A stretch of DNA of 64,000 nucleotides from Desulfitobacterium_A sp035539115 (lineage in GTDB: Bacteria; Bacillota; Desulfitobacteriia; Desulfitobacteriales; Desulfitobacteriaceae), in NCBI RefSeq assembly GCF_035539115.1, contig NZ_DATLJA010000043.1, forward strand, positions 89,264 to 153,263. The letters are read 5' to 3'. Below, piece after piece: positions 8,390 to 16,991 of the stretch (position 1 is the first letter of the stretch; every line of letters starts with the position of its first letter). The position numbers and the translations under genes were made by a program. A model generated the notes under the pieces. It had not been told where the DNA came from. It searched no databases and saw nothing but the letters and a program-made list of their open reading frames with translations.

Positions 8390-9991
8390 ATGCAACTTGA
8401 ATCATTTCTGAAGTTATTACCCATTTTGGCGAAGACCACTGGCGGCTATGCAACGATCACAGACCGCGAGGGTCGTAGGCTTCGTACGTTTGATTTTAAC
8501 GGCAATGAGGTGATAAAATTACGGGGGGAAATCTATGAATTAGCTCTACAGGCTGTAGCGAAAGGAGAGCCTCTGGTGGGTTATTCGCAGATTGTCGAAC
8601 AAGCGAATGCTTGGGCTTTGCCCCTAGGGGGTTATGTCTTGAGCTGCAGCAACGTTGAGCGTTTAAAGAGAGAACAAAATTTTCAGGAGGCACTTCAACG
8701 GGCCCTACCCATGATCGCCCAAGTGGCTGGGGGAGAGGCTGTTTTATTTAACGATCTCGGTGAGCGTTGGATTAGTTATAATTCCGATGGAACAGAAAGG
8801 AAGCAATTCAAAGGGAAGATCAGCAATCAAGCACGCAAGGCGATGGAAATGCAAGAACCTGTTGTTGGAAAATCGTTTTCCGTGAACGGCGCTATGGCCG
8901 TTCGTATTCCGATTAATGAGAAGTTTGGATTTGGGTTTAACAATGAAAATGTCGCTCGCCAACATCAAAAACTATATGATGAAGTTAAGAAGTTTAACCA
9001 AACCCATTATACTTTTGAAGATATTCTTGGGGAGAGTGAGGCTTTAAATAAAACGAAAAGCATGGCCAAGTTTGTAGCCAACGGAATATCGTCGATCCTA
9101 ATTTATGGTGAAACTGGAACTGGTAAGGAATTGTTCGCCCAGTCGATCCATAATGCCAGCAATCGGCGAAATAAGCCGTTTGTCGCGCTTAACTGCGGAG
9201 CCTTGCCGGCTACGTTAATTGAAAGTAATCTGTTTGGTTATGAGGAAGGGGCATTTACGGGGGCCAAAAAGGGTGGAAGCCCGGGAGCTTTCGAGCAGGC
9301 CAATGGGGGTACTTTTTTTCTGGATGAAGTTAGCGAGATGGAATTAAGCCTGCAGACGAAACTGCTCCGTGTTTTGCAAGAACGGGAAGTTGTTCGCATC
9401 GGAGGATTTAAGCCTCTGAAAGTAGATGTCCGGGTTATTGCCTCAACAAATAAGGATCTCAACGAATTAATTTCTGAAGGGAAATTCCGGCAGGATCTCT
9501 ATTATCGATTAAATGTCGTTCAGATTAAGATTCCGGAGCTAAGGGAGAGACAAGGGGATATTTCTTTATTGGCAAGGTATTTTATTAAAAAATATAATAA
9601 TTTCTTTGGAAAATCTATAGAAGATATTGATCACGAAACACTAAAAGTCCTCCAAAACCATACTTGGCCAGGTAATGTCCGCGAACTTCAGAATTGCATC
9701 GAACACGCTATGAATATGGTTGAGCGAGATGATTCCATCCTCTTAGTTCAGCATTTGCCTTCCTATCTTCACCAAAGGGTAGCTCAGGTTTATGATCCTT
9801 TGGTTGTCGAAATTCAGCCAGGAGGATTAAACTTAAGTGACGCTCTCAAAGTAACGGAAAGAACCATTATTAAAAAGGCTCTTCAAGTCTGTAAATATAA
9901 AAAAGTTAAGGCAGCGCAACTTTTAGGGATTAGCACGACCACATTATGGAGACGCTTAACCGAATTAGGACTTGAAAAGGAAGTTGACTAG
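8390..9991 (+). CDS. Sigma-54-dependent transcriptional activator with duplicated sensor
   Basis: Bacterial enhancer-binding protein of 533 residues that would remodel RpoN-RNA polymerase at the two flanking -24/-12 promoters. The AAA+ domain (about 210-440) has Walker A GETGTGKE (240-247), the sigma-54 contact loop GAFTGA (287-292) and Walker B GGTFFLDE (306-313). A Fis-type helix-turn-helix is at about 495-525 (VKAAQLLGISTTTLWRRL). There is no receiver domain. The N-terminal sensor shows an internal duplication: about 8-66 and 105-163 share the pattern LP(I/M)(L/I)A...GG...(D/N)..G.R, then ...G...A..A......P.VG. It probably binds nicotinate or a pathway intermediate. The start has a GGAGG site. 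A terminator follows at 10077-10128. Confidence 0.92.
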   Translation: MQLESFLKLLPILAKTTGGYATITDREGRRLRTFDFNGNEVIKLRGEIYELALQAVAKGEPLVGYSQIVEQANAWALPLGGYVLSCSNVERLKREQNFQEALQRALPMIAQVAGGEAVLFNDLGERWISYNSDGTERKQFKGKISNQARKAMEMQEPVVGKSFSVNGAMAVRIPINEKFGFGFNNENVARQHQKLYDEVKKFNQTHYTFEDILGESEALNKTKSMAKFVANGISSILIYGETGTGKELFAQSIHNASNRRNKPFVALNCGALPATLIESNLFGYEEGAFTGAKKGGSPGAFEQANGGTFFLDEVSEMELSLQTKLLRVLQEREVVRIGGFKPLKVDVRVIASTNKDLNELISEGKFRQDLYYRLNVVQIKIPELRERQGDISLLARYFIKKYNNFFGKSIEDIDHETLKVLQNHTWPGNVRELQNCIEHAMNMVERDDSILLVQHLPSYLHQRVAQVYDPLVVEIQPGGLNLSDALKVTERTIIKKALQVCKYKKVKAAQLLGISTTTLWRRLTELGLEKEVD

Positions 9992-10076
9992 GTTTACGTC
10001 TTAATTATATTACAATTCTGGAAACAAACATTTCAAAGCTGCAATTATAGCGACTTATTAATGCAATTAATGGTCA

Positions 10077-10128
10077 AAAACCCCCTTATTCATTTCAAAA
10101 ATGAAATAGAGTAGAGGTGTTTTTTTTA
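10077..10128 (+). terminator. Terminator after the sigma-54 activator gene
   Basis: A long imperfect stem (AAAACCCCCTTATTCATTTC pairing with GAAATAGAGTAGAGGTGTTT) around a 4-6 base loop is followed by a T-run at 10119-10128. It separates the regulator from the nicotinate operon promoter. Confidence 0.75.
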
Positions 10129-10248
10129 TATAATTCTATGAATTGTTACATAGATGTTTAAATTTATAGTCAAGCGATTAGGGTGATGCAAGCCTTAAAT
10201 AACCGAGAACATTGCGAACAGCTTATGATTTAAGTGACATACCGGGTT

Positions 10249-10264
10249 TGGTATGATTCTTGCA
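10249..10264 (+). promoter_or_regulatory. Sigma-54 (-24/-12) promoter of the nicotinate operon
   Basis: TTGGTATGATTCTTGCAA has GG at 10250-10251 and GC at 10262-10263, exactly ten bases apart, with TTGGT and TTGCAA flanks as in the -24/-12 consensus. It is 122 bases before ena and downstream of the activator's terminator. No clear palindromic enhancer was recognised in 10130-10240. Confidence 0.8.
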
Positions 10265-10328
10265 ATGTAAAAAGATTAGAAAATTTTAATATAAGGTGAG
10301 TCGTTTGACGTATTAACGAGCTGCCAAT

Positions 10329-10344
10329 CACCCTTGAAAGGGTG
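10329..10344 (+). other. Hairpin in the ena leader
   Basis: CACCCTT and AAGGGTG form a 7-bp stem in the 5' leader of the nicotinate operon, 41 bases before the ena start, with no T-run after it. It may protect the mRNA 5' region; a regulatory role is not shown. Confidence 0.35.
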
Positions 10345-10385
10345 TTATTTAAAAAAGGCAAAAAAATAATAGGGAGGAATCGTCT

Positions 10386-11546
10386 ATGTCAATTCTTGCA
10401 CTAACAAACATCGGGAAATTGGTTACGGGAGATATTCAGAATCCACTTTGTGATTCTAATACCATTGTGGTGAAAGATGGGAAAATAGCTAAAGTTGGTA
10501 ACGCAGATATCTTGAAAGATTTCGAGGTAGAGAAAACAGTTGACGTAGCGGGTATGACCGTTGCTCCAGGCTTTATTGATTCTCATGTGCATACGGTCCT
10601 CGGTGATTATGCGCCACGTCAAAAAACACATGATTATCTTGAGGGAGCGGTTCACGGTGGAGTTACCACTTTTATCTCGGCTGGCGAATGTCATACACCT
10701 GGACGTCCGAAAGATCCGGCGGGGACGAAAGCCTTGGCTATCCTCGCACATAAATCTTTTAATAATCTACGCTCTACTGGACTCAAGGTTCACGGGGGCG
10801 CTGTGATCTTGGAAAAAGGTTTGGTTGAAGCTGACTTTGCAGAAATGGCCAAAGAAGGTGTTTGGCTCGTAGGTGAAATCGGACTGGGGAGTATTAAAAA
10901 GCCTGCAGAGGCTAAACCCATGGTCGAATGGGCTAAGAAATATGGGATGAAAGTGGCCATGCATACGGGCGGAACTTCGATCCCCGGTAGTTCTACCGTA
11001 ACAGCTGATGAAGTGATAGCTGTTCAGCCAACTGTGGTCTCGCATATCAACGGTGGACCAACAGCGATTCCGCCTCAAGAAGTGGAAAAGTTGATTAACA
11101 CTACAGATTTGACTTTAGAAATCGTGCAATGCGGTAACCCGAAAATCGCAGATTTAGTGGCTCGTAAGTTAAACGAAAAAGGAGCTCTGCAGCGGGTCAT
11201 CTTTGGTAACGACTCACCCTCGGGTACGGGGATTATTCCCTTGGGAATTCTGCGCACAATGAGCTTGATTGCTTCGATGTCTGGAATTCCGGCCGAAAAA
11301 GTCGTCGCTATGGCTACAGGAAATACTGCCAGAGTCTTTGGCTTAAATACGGGTTTAATTGAAGAAGGTAAAGATGCGGATTTAGTAGTGATGGACGCGC
11401 CAATGGGCTCAGTTGCTCCAGATGCCCTGACTGCTCTTGAAGCAGGGGATCTACCGGGTGTAGCTATGGTCATCGTCGATGGGGTGATCAAAGTGAGTAA
11501 GAGCCGCAACACCCCTCCAGCAGCTCATAACTACGCCATTCTTTAA
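10386..11546 (+). CDS. ena: Enamidase (1,4,5,6-tetrahydro-6-oxonicotinate hydrolase)
   Basis: Amidohydrolase that opens the ring of tetrahydro-6-oxonicotinate, releasing ammonia and 2-formylglutarate, third step of anaerobic nicotinate fermentation. The 386-residue protein has the metal site expected for this Fe-Zn family: DSHVHT (H67, H69), GEIGLG (E164), MHTGG (H193), SHINGG (H220) and GNDSPSG (D276). Length and residue pattern fit E. barkeri enamidase, and the next gene encodes the enzyme for the preceding step, which makes another amidohydrolase function unlikely. GGGAGG precedes the ATG. It is the first gene after the sigma-54-type promoter and is followed by hnr after 38 bases. Confidence 0.93.
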   Translation: MSILALTNIGKLVTGDIQNPLCDSNTIVVKDGKIAKVGNADILKDFEVEKTVDVAGMTVAPGFIDSHVHTVLGDYAPRQKTHDYLEGAVHGGVTTFISAGECHTPGRPKDPAGTKALAILAHKSFNNLRSTGLKVHGGAVILEKGLVEADFAEMAKEGVWLVGEIGLGSIKKPAEAKPMVEWAKKYGMKVAMHTGGTSIPGSSTVTADEVIAVQPTVVSHINGGPTAIPPQEVEKLINTTDLTLEIVQCGNPKIADLVARKLNEKGALQRVIFGNDSPSGTGIIPLGILRTMSLIASMSGIPAEKVVAMATGNTARVFGLNTGLIEEGKDADLVVMDAPMGSVAPDALTALEAGDLPGVAMVIVDGVIKVSKSRNTPPAAHNYAIL

Positions 11547-11584
11547 GCTTTCGAAAGATGCTTCACGAAGGGAATGATCATTAA

Positions 11585-13081
11585 ATGGCAGTCGGCATAG
11601 ATCTAGAGCTATGTACAGGATGTGGTATGTGTGCTCGAGAATGCCCCAATAAAGCGATTGTGATCCAAGAGAAAAAAGCCATTATCCAGGAAAATTGTGC
11701 AAGTTGTGGAATCTGCACTCGAGTTTGTAAATTCAAGGCAGCGAGGCAAACCCCTAAAATCAAGGAGGGAGCTGTTAAATGCTCTTCTTGTCCAGTGCAA
11801 TGCGAGATTATTGAAGGTTTCACAGGAGCTTGCCAGCGATATCAAAACCGGGGAGGGACATTGGTCCGTAATCGTCAATTGGTGACGGAACTCCCGAACG
11901 GTGGACCTCTCATTTCAGCAGTCGGAGCGGGAACTGATTATCCGTGCTGTCGTCCCGCGCCTCATATTGTTCAGGATACTGTAAACGGAATTGAAACGGT
12001 GACGGTCGTGACGGAAGCCCCGTTAAGTTATAGCGGGGTTAAGGTCAAGATTGATACGAATTTATTTATCGGGGAAGAAACAGCTAAAGTTAAGCGAAAC
12101 GGCAAAGTTGTTGGCTTAGTCGATACTGAAGAATATGGTTCAAAAATGCTCTCGATCGGCGGGGCGAACCTCCTAACCGGTAAAGACGGATTCATCGTCG
12201 CGCGGACGATCGTGGAATTTGCCAATTGCGAGCGAGTGACTCTAAAAGTTGAAAACGGAAGCACTCTTGAATTACAGGTCGGTTATCCTCCGATCATTGA
12301 TGGGGTACAGGATCTGAAAATGCGCGTTGGGTGCGGGAGTGCCACAATTGGCATGTTCGCAGGAATTTTAAAAGAGGTTGTGGACGAAGCCATCATCCTT
12401 GACTATCATGTCGTTGGGCTATTATCAGAGCATTTAGCTGGCGAATACGTCGGTATGACGTGGAGTGGTGTGATCCCGAATGCGCGTAAAAGTACCCGCG
12501 GCCGTTATTTTGGGGAGCAGGGTAAAGGCTGGGGTGGTACGAATATCGAGAATCCCCGAGATGCCCTTAAAGACGTAGATATGTCAATTGCCAAACCCGG
12601 GATCAAGATTCTGGTCACAGAAACTACTGGGCAGAAGTGTGCACTCTTCCAAGTGAATGAAAAGGGCAACATTTCCGAAATTCCTGTAACCAAAGAAATC
12701 CAAAAGGCTGTTGATACCATTTCAGCTAACTGCGAGGAATCTAGGGTTTCGGTACTCTATACCGGTGGCACAGGGGGAAGCGCTCGTGCGGGGGTTGCCG
12801 TGAATCCGCTTAAAGTAACGCAGGCTGTGCACAAGGGGGACGCTAAACTGACAATCGGCGGAGCCGAAACTTACGTTTTGCCAGGTGGCGGGATCAACTT
12901 TATGGTTGATGTGGAGAAAGTTATTCCCAAAGCGTTTACTTGGGTGCCTGCGCCGGCAACTATCGCACCTGTTGAATACACCATGCCACTCGAAAAGTAT
13001 AAAGAAATGGGTGGTCATATTCAATATATTAAGCCGCTCAAAGATTTTCTTAAAGATCTTAAAGATCAGTCGAAACAATGA
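11585..13081 (+). CDS. hnr: 6-hydroxynicotinate reductase
   Basis: Ferredoxin-dependent enzyme reducing 6-hydroxynicotinate to 1,4,5,6-tetrahydro-6-oxonicotinate, a dearomatising ring reduction. The N-terminus is a ferredoxin domain with CxxCxxC...C sets at C10/13/16/20 and C38/41/44/48, then a third cysteine group (C66/69/73). The remaining ~420 residues match the family's large domain. The E. barkeri enzyme is reported to hold two [4Fe-4S], one [2Fe-2S] and a covalently bound flavin, so the cysteine groups are in the right number. GCGSATIG (about 250) is a possible flavin-attachment loop, but this is only a guess. The stop overlaps the next gene, an ApbE-like protein, by four bases. Confidence 0.92.
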   Translation: MAVGIDLELCTGCGMCARECPNKAIVIQEKKAIIQENCASCGICTRVCKFKAARQTPKIKEGAVKCSSCPVQCEIIEGFTGACQRYQNRGGTLVRNRQLVTELPNGGPLISAVGAGTDYPCCRPAPHIVQDTVNGIETVTVVTEAPLSYSGVKVKIDTNLFIGEETAKVKRNGKVVGLVDTEEYGSKMLSIGGANLLTGKDGFIVARTIVEFANCERVTLKVENGSTLELQVGYPPIIDGVQDLKMRVGCGSATIGMFAGILKEVVDEAIILDYHVVGLLSEHLAGEYVGMTWSGVIPNARKSTRGRYFGEQGKGWGGTNIENPRDALKDVDMSIAKPGIKILVTETTGQKCALFQVNEKGNISEIPVTKEIQKAVDTISANCEESRVSVLYTGGTGGSARAGVAVNPLKVTQAVHKGDAKLTIGGAETYVLPGGGINFMVDVEKVIPKAFTWVPAPATIAPVEYTMPLEKYKEMGGHIQYIKPLKDFLKDLKDQSKQ

Positions 13082-13920
13082 TCAGTGTTCTTGCTAAGGA
13101 CCGCGTCTTTCTCGACTATGGACCGATTGAAATGATGTTGATGGCCACATCACCGCAGATGAGCATGATTTCGCAAATGCAAGAAGCAGCGCAGGAAGCC
13201 ATTATCTGGTTAAATCGATTATCGCAGGTTCTGGACCAGGCGAAGGATGTCCGCACCTTGAACCATCCCCGTCTGACCGAACTCCCACTCCCCCTGCGTT
13301 GGATGGTTGAAGCGGTACTTGCTACAGGCGATCGAAGTCTTACGCCAATGGCTGCCGTAGCAGGAACATTTTCAGATCTTGTCGCTGATCGCTTGGTTGA
13401 AGCTGGCGCTCATAAAGTCATTATCAATAATGGCGGGGATATTGCGATTCGTCTCATTGGCTCTGAGCAAACAAAAGTTGGTGTAACTCCGAGTATAGGG
13501 GCCAATCAATTCACCCATGTGATTGAGCTATCCAGCTCCAAAGGTATCGGGGGAGTTGCCACAAGCGGAAGGGGCGGAAGAAGCTTTACTAAAGGGATCG
13601 CGAGTTCGGCAACAGTTTTAGCTGAGACAGCACGTGTTGCGGATAGTTGTGCGACTCTAGTTGCCAATCATTGTTTTGCTCCAGATCCCAATATCTTTCA
13701 ATTACCAGCTGAGAAACTCGACCCTCAGACAGATATTCCGGGACACTACGTTACGGTTAAAGTCGGAGAGCTGAATCAGGAGGTCAAACGTAAAGCGTTG
13801 GAAAATGCTTTAGTGAAGGTTAAGGAGTTAGAGAACAAAGGAATTATTCAAGGCGCAGTGGTTTTCTTAGATGAGCTAGTCGGTATGATACCAGATGACT
13901 TATGTTATCCGGTCAAATAA
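13078..13920 (+). CDS. UPF0280 / ApbE-like protein, candidate flavinyl transferase for Hnr
   Basis: A 280-residue protein of the UPF0280 family, structurally related to the FAD:protein FMN transferase ApbE. Visible features are a central Gly/Asp-rich nucleotide-type segment (INNGGDIAIRL) and a C-terminal half with conserved TSGRGGRSFTKG and ADSCATLVANH, the region that in ApbE forms the metal/flavin site. Its ATG overlaps the hnr stop (ATGA), implying translational coupling. As 6-hydroxynicotinate reductase in E. barkeri contains covalently bound flavin, a role in attaching flavin to Hnr is a reasonable inference, but this family has no settled function. Confidence 0.8.
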   Translation: MISVLAKDRVFLDYGPIEMMLMATSPQMSMISQMQEAAQEAIIWLNRLSQVLDQAKDVRTLNHPRLTELPLPLRWMVEAVLATGDRSLTPMAAVAGTFSDLVADRLVEAGAHKVIINNGGDIAIRLIGSEQTKVGVTPSIGANQFTHVIELSSSKGIGGVATSGRGGRSFTKGIASSATVLAETARVADSCATLVANHCFAPDPNIFQLPAEKLDPQTDIPGHYVTVKVGELNQEVKRKALENALVKVKELENKGIIQGAVVFLDELVGMIPDDLCYPVK

Positions 13921-13937
13921 TAAGGAGGAAGAAAAAA

Positions 13938-14516
13938 ATGGAGATTCGTAAAATCGTGACTGTCGTTGAAGAAACGCGTAAAGACGGAGAAAAGATGGTT
14001 ACCCCCCCCACACGAAAAGCTTCGGTCGCAGCCGTCATCAAAAATCCATTTGCTGGGAAGTATGTTGAAGATTTAACAGAACTTATGGAAGTTGGCGAAC
14101 AACTGGGTGAAATCTTGGCTAAACAAGCTGTGAAATCTTTAGGTATTACTAAAGAAGAGGTGCAGAGCTATGGCAAAGGTGCCATTGTAGGCGAAAAAGG
14201 AGAACTTGAACATGCTGCAGCCATTCTTCACCCGCGTCTAGGCAAACCGTTCCGTGAGCAAGTCGGGGGAGGAAAAGCGATTATCCCTTCCGCTAAAAAG
14301 CTTGGTGGAGTGGGAACGGGGTTAGATGTTCCAGTCCATTACAAAGATGCAGCTTTTGTGCGTTCACACTATGATGCGATGGAAGTTAGAGTTCCGGATG
14401 CTCCGCGGGCGGATGAAATTGTTGTTGCCGTGGTAGTCACTGCGTCGGGTCGTCCTCATGCGCGAATCGGTGGGTTACAAAGAAACGAGATTAAGGGAGA
14501 AGATGGCTTAAGATAA
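13938..14516 (+). CDS. PF06684 (DUF1185, 'amino acid synthesis') family protein
   Basis: A cytosolic protein of 192 residues of a poorly characterised family. Recognisable features are EIRKIVTVVEET at the start, GKGAIVGEKGELEHAAAILH in the middle, and AFVRSHYDAMEVRVPDAPRADEIVV followed by ASGRPHARIGG near the end, here split for brevity. The ATG at 13938 is preferred because AAGGAGGAAG lies eight bases before it; an earlier in-frame start would overlap the previous gene. It sits inside the nicotinate operon, 17 bases after the ApbE-like gene. The family is often found near ring- or amide-degrading enzymes, so it may act on a ring-opening intermediate. That is inference only. Confidence 0.8.
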   Translation: MEIRKIVTVVEETRKDGEKMVTPPTRKASVAAVIKNPFAGKYVEDLTELMEVGEQLGEILAKQAVKSLGITKEEVQSYGKGAIVGEKGELEHAAAILHPRLGKPFREQVGGGKAIIPSAKKLGGVGTGLDVPVHYKDAAFVRSHYDAMEVRVPDAPRADEIVVAVVVTASGRPHARIGGLQRNEIKGEDGLR

Positions 14517-14538
14517 CTCACTTTGAAATTTAACTTTA

Positions 14539-14561
14539 GGGTAGCGGGGCAACCGCTACCC
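14539..14561 (+). other. Intercistronic hairpin before hgd
   Basis: GGGTAGCGG (14539-14547) and CCGCTACCC (14553-14561) form a perfect 9-bp GC-rich stem with loop GGCAA. No T-run follows. It lies in the largest gap (89 bp) of the nicotinate operon, so mRNA processing or partial attenuation is possible. Confidence 0.55.
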
Positions 14562-14605
14562 GCCCTGTAGGGTGCAGTGAGGAAAGAAAAATGGAGGTTA
14601 GAGAG

Positions 14606-15493
14606 ATGAAGGTAGGATTTATCGGTATCGGTACCATGGGTAAGCCAATGGCGATCAATATTATCCGTGCAGGATATTCGCTAATTGTGAATGATGTAAA
14701 TGAGCAGGCTGTTCAAGAGTTAGTTAAACTCGGGGCTAAAAAGGCTCAGAACCAGTGCGAATTGGCACAACAGTCAGACGTTATTATTACCATGCTTCCG
14801 AATGGTGCAATTGTAGAGCAAGTTCTTATGGGTGAAAAAGGAATCTTTGCAGGAGCTAAAGCGGGAGTTTGTCTGATCGATATGTCAAGCGTTGCCCCTA
14901 GTTTTACGCAAAAGATGGCCAAACTCGCTACGGAGAAAGGCTTAGGATATATTGATGCTCCAGTCAGTGGCGGAGTCAAAGGGGCTACGGAAGGCACACT
15001 GACCATTATGGTGGGTGGTGAGACTGAACTCGTCAATCAAATTCATCCTTTGTTAGAAGTTCTGGGGAAGAAAATTTACCATGTCGGTGCAGTCGGTTCT
15101 GGCGATGCAGTTAAGGTTGTTAACAATCTTCTTTTAGGCGTGAATATGGCGGCAGCCTCTGAGGCATTTGTTTTGGGGACAAAAATTGGTATCAATCCTC
15201 AAACGTTATTTGAGATCATCAGTGCCAGCTCGGGTAATAGCTATGCTTTATCAGCCAAGATGCCAAACTTTGTGTTTAAGAATAAATTCGCTGCTGGATT
15301 TTCAATTGATCTTCAATATAAGGATTTGGAATTAGCCGTGCAAACCGCTAAAGAGTTAAAGGTTCCAATGATGTTAACGAATGTTGCCCAACAACTCTTT
15401 GAGCAGGCGAGGGCTAATGGTCTGGGGAAGGAAGACATTTCCGCAATCATTAAACCCCTGGAAGAATTAATGGGGATCAAAGTAAGAATTTAA
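14606..15493 (+). CDS. hgd: 2-(hydroxymethyl)glutarate dehydrogenase
   Basis: NADH-dependent reductase turning 2-formylglutarate into 2-(hydroxymethyl)glutarate, a member of the 3-hydroxyisobutyrate/6-phosphogluconate dehydrogenase family. The protein (295 residues) begins with the Rossmann motif GFIGIGTMG, has the substrate loop DAPVSGGVKGATEGTL and the catalytic-lysine helix GSGDAVKVVNNLLL. The ATG at 14606 is preferred over 14591: GGAGGT lies seven bases before it and MKVGFIG is the normal family start. Generic beta-hydroxyacid dehydrogenases look similar, so the specific substrate rests on the surrounding pathway genes and family resemblance to E. barkeri Hgd. Confidence 0.88.
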   Translation: MKVGFIGIGTMGKPMAINIIRAGYSLIVNDVNEQAVQELVKLGAKKAQNQCELAQQSDVIITMLPNGAIVEQVLMGEKGIFAGAKAGVCLIDMSSVAPSFTQKMAKLATEKGLGYIDAPVSGGVKGATEGTLTIMVGGETELVNQIHPLLEVLGKKIYHVGAVGSGDAVKVVNNLLLGVNMAAASEAFVLGTKIGINPQTLFEIISASSGNSYALSAKMPNFVFKNKFAAGFSIDLQYKDLELAVQTAKELKVPMMLTNVAQQLFEQARANGLGKEDISAIIKPLEELMGIKVRI

Positions 15494-15519
15494 AGAAAAT
15501 AGCCGGAGGTGAACAAAAG

Positions 15520-16941
15520 GTGAAGCAAATTTCTGAACGTGTTAAGCAAAAAGGGTATATTTTCGGCGACTTAACCCTTGGCGAAACCATTGAAATTGCT
15601 GCTGAACTCAATTTAAGGGTCAGTGACGTCATTATTGCTGAAGCAATGGATCAAAATATTATGACTCAAGAAGAAGTGATGGATGCGGTGCTTAACGCAT
15701 TTGCCCATAACTTATATGCCGCTGAGGTAGGAATCACCACCGGGTCGAGTTTTCTTTTAGGAAGAATTCCCCAGGAGCTGGCTGTCGATCATGGCGCAAA
15801 ACGCCTAATTGAAGATGACTTTATTAATAAAATCTTAGTCTATACCTTAGCGGCGCAAGTTGGCAATCATACATGTGGGTTACAGCCTTGTGCTGGAACC
15901 GGTGATTCTTGCACCTATACTGGGTTGTATCGAGCTCTCCAAGAAACTGTAGAGGATAAGGAAGAACTCGCAAGGGCGGTCGCTGTCATGCTCAAAGTGG
16001 GGACCATTTTTCGAGCGGGCAAGTCTTGGACGGGCTGCAATATGGAAGGCTTTGGCGCAGGATCCGCGGCTACAGCAGCAACTCTCGTCGAATTTCGTCA
16101 CGGTAGTCCGGAAGCAATGTCCAAAGCAGTCGTTTTAGCACTCTCACCGACGATTGGCACTCCCTGTACGCCTCGAGTTATGGTGCCCGGGCTTTGCGCC
16201 ACGCATATTGGAGGGGGAGTGTTGATCGGTAATTTAGCTGCGAATTTAGCGATGAAGACCTCTATTCCTGTGAATGTACCAGTAGATGTCATGATTGCGA
16301 TGGCAGCAGCAGTCCATCCGGTTTCAGCCCAAAGTATTGTTCCGATTGTCATCCAATACATGCAACCGTTTTTTAAGACGAATTTTGAAGTGGAACATTT
16401 TATTGAGGAAAAAGTAAAGGAACAAGAAAAGGCAATGATCGACCAGACAATGGCTTCAGCTTTAGAGGAAGCCCGAATCATAGCCAAGAAAGCAAATTCC
16501 ATTGTTAAACCTTTTGGGGAAGCGGTCGTGGGAGGAAGCAGTCAAGCGGTGGGTTCGCCCACAAATACCGCACGGATTGCTCATGCTTTAGTTAAAGGGG
16601 AAATAACGGGAGTTAAAATAGAACTTTACCCAGAGCTGTTTGTTCGCCGAGGGATTAACGTACCGGGTATCCTCATGGCGGCAGTTTTCGGGTCAAGTAC
16701 TGATGATGGTAAAGCCTACAAGGAAATTATGAATAGGGTTCTTGAACAGAAAATTAAAATTGAAATCGTCCAGGTCGAAGAGCCGCAAATGCAAAGAATC
16801 ACAATTTATGCAACAGAACAAAATGCTATGGTCGAGGCCCTAAATCGAGGGGGAGCACGATTAGTGCTTAAAAAAGCTAGTCCTTCCCTGGAGGAAGCTG
16901 GTCTTGTAGCTCAGCGTTTAGGGATTATTCTCGTTGATTAA
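15520..16941 (+). CDS. hmd: 2-(hydroxymethyl)glutarate dehydratase, serine-dehydratase-like, single chain
   Basis: Oxygen-sensitive [4Fe-4S] dehydratase predicted to remove water from 2-(hydroxymethyl)glutarate to give 2-methyleneglutarate. Residues about 60-330 match the L-serine dehydratase alpha domain: GCNMEGFGAGSAATAA (C173), SPTIGTPCTPRVM (C216), then C226; further cysteines are C119, C124 and C131. Residues about 345-473 (GGSSQAVGSPTNTARIAHAL, ending with an ACT-like stretch) look like the beta domain. Alpha and beta parts are therefore in one chain in alpha-beta order, whereas Firmicute serine dehydratases usually use two genes and E. coli SdaA is beta-alpha. GTG start with CGGAGGTGA upstream. 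Specificity is inferred from context. Confidence 0.85.
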   Translation: MKQISERVKQKGYIFGDLTLGETIEIAAELNLRVSDVIIAEAMDQNIMTQEEVMDAVLNAFAHNLYAAEVGITTGSSFLLGRIPQELAVDHGAKRLIEDDFINKILVYTLAAQVGNHTCGLQPCAGTGDSCTYTGLYRALQETVEDKEELARAVAVMLKVGTIFRAGKSWTGCNMEGFGAGSAATAATLVEFRHGSPEAMSKAVVLALSPTIGTPCTPRVMVPGLCATHIGGGVLIGNLAANLAMKTSIPVNVPVDVMIAMAAAVHPVSAQSIVPIVIQYMQPFFKTNFEVEHFIEEKVKEQEKAMIDQTMASALEEARIIAKKANSIVKPFGEAVVGGSSQAVGSPTNTARIAHALVKGEITGVKIELYPELFVRRGINVPGILMAAVFGSSTDDGKAYKEIMNRVLEQKIKIEIVQVEEPQMQRITIYATEQNAMVEALNRGGARLVLKKASPSLEEAGLVAQRLGIILVD

Positions 16942-16991
16942 TAAGAGTTGATACGGTTACCAAGAATTCTTGGTTTAGGGGGAGTGAGAGC

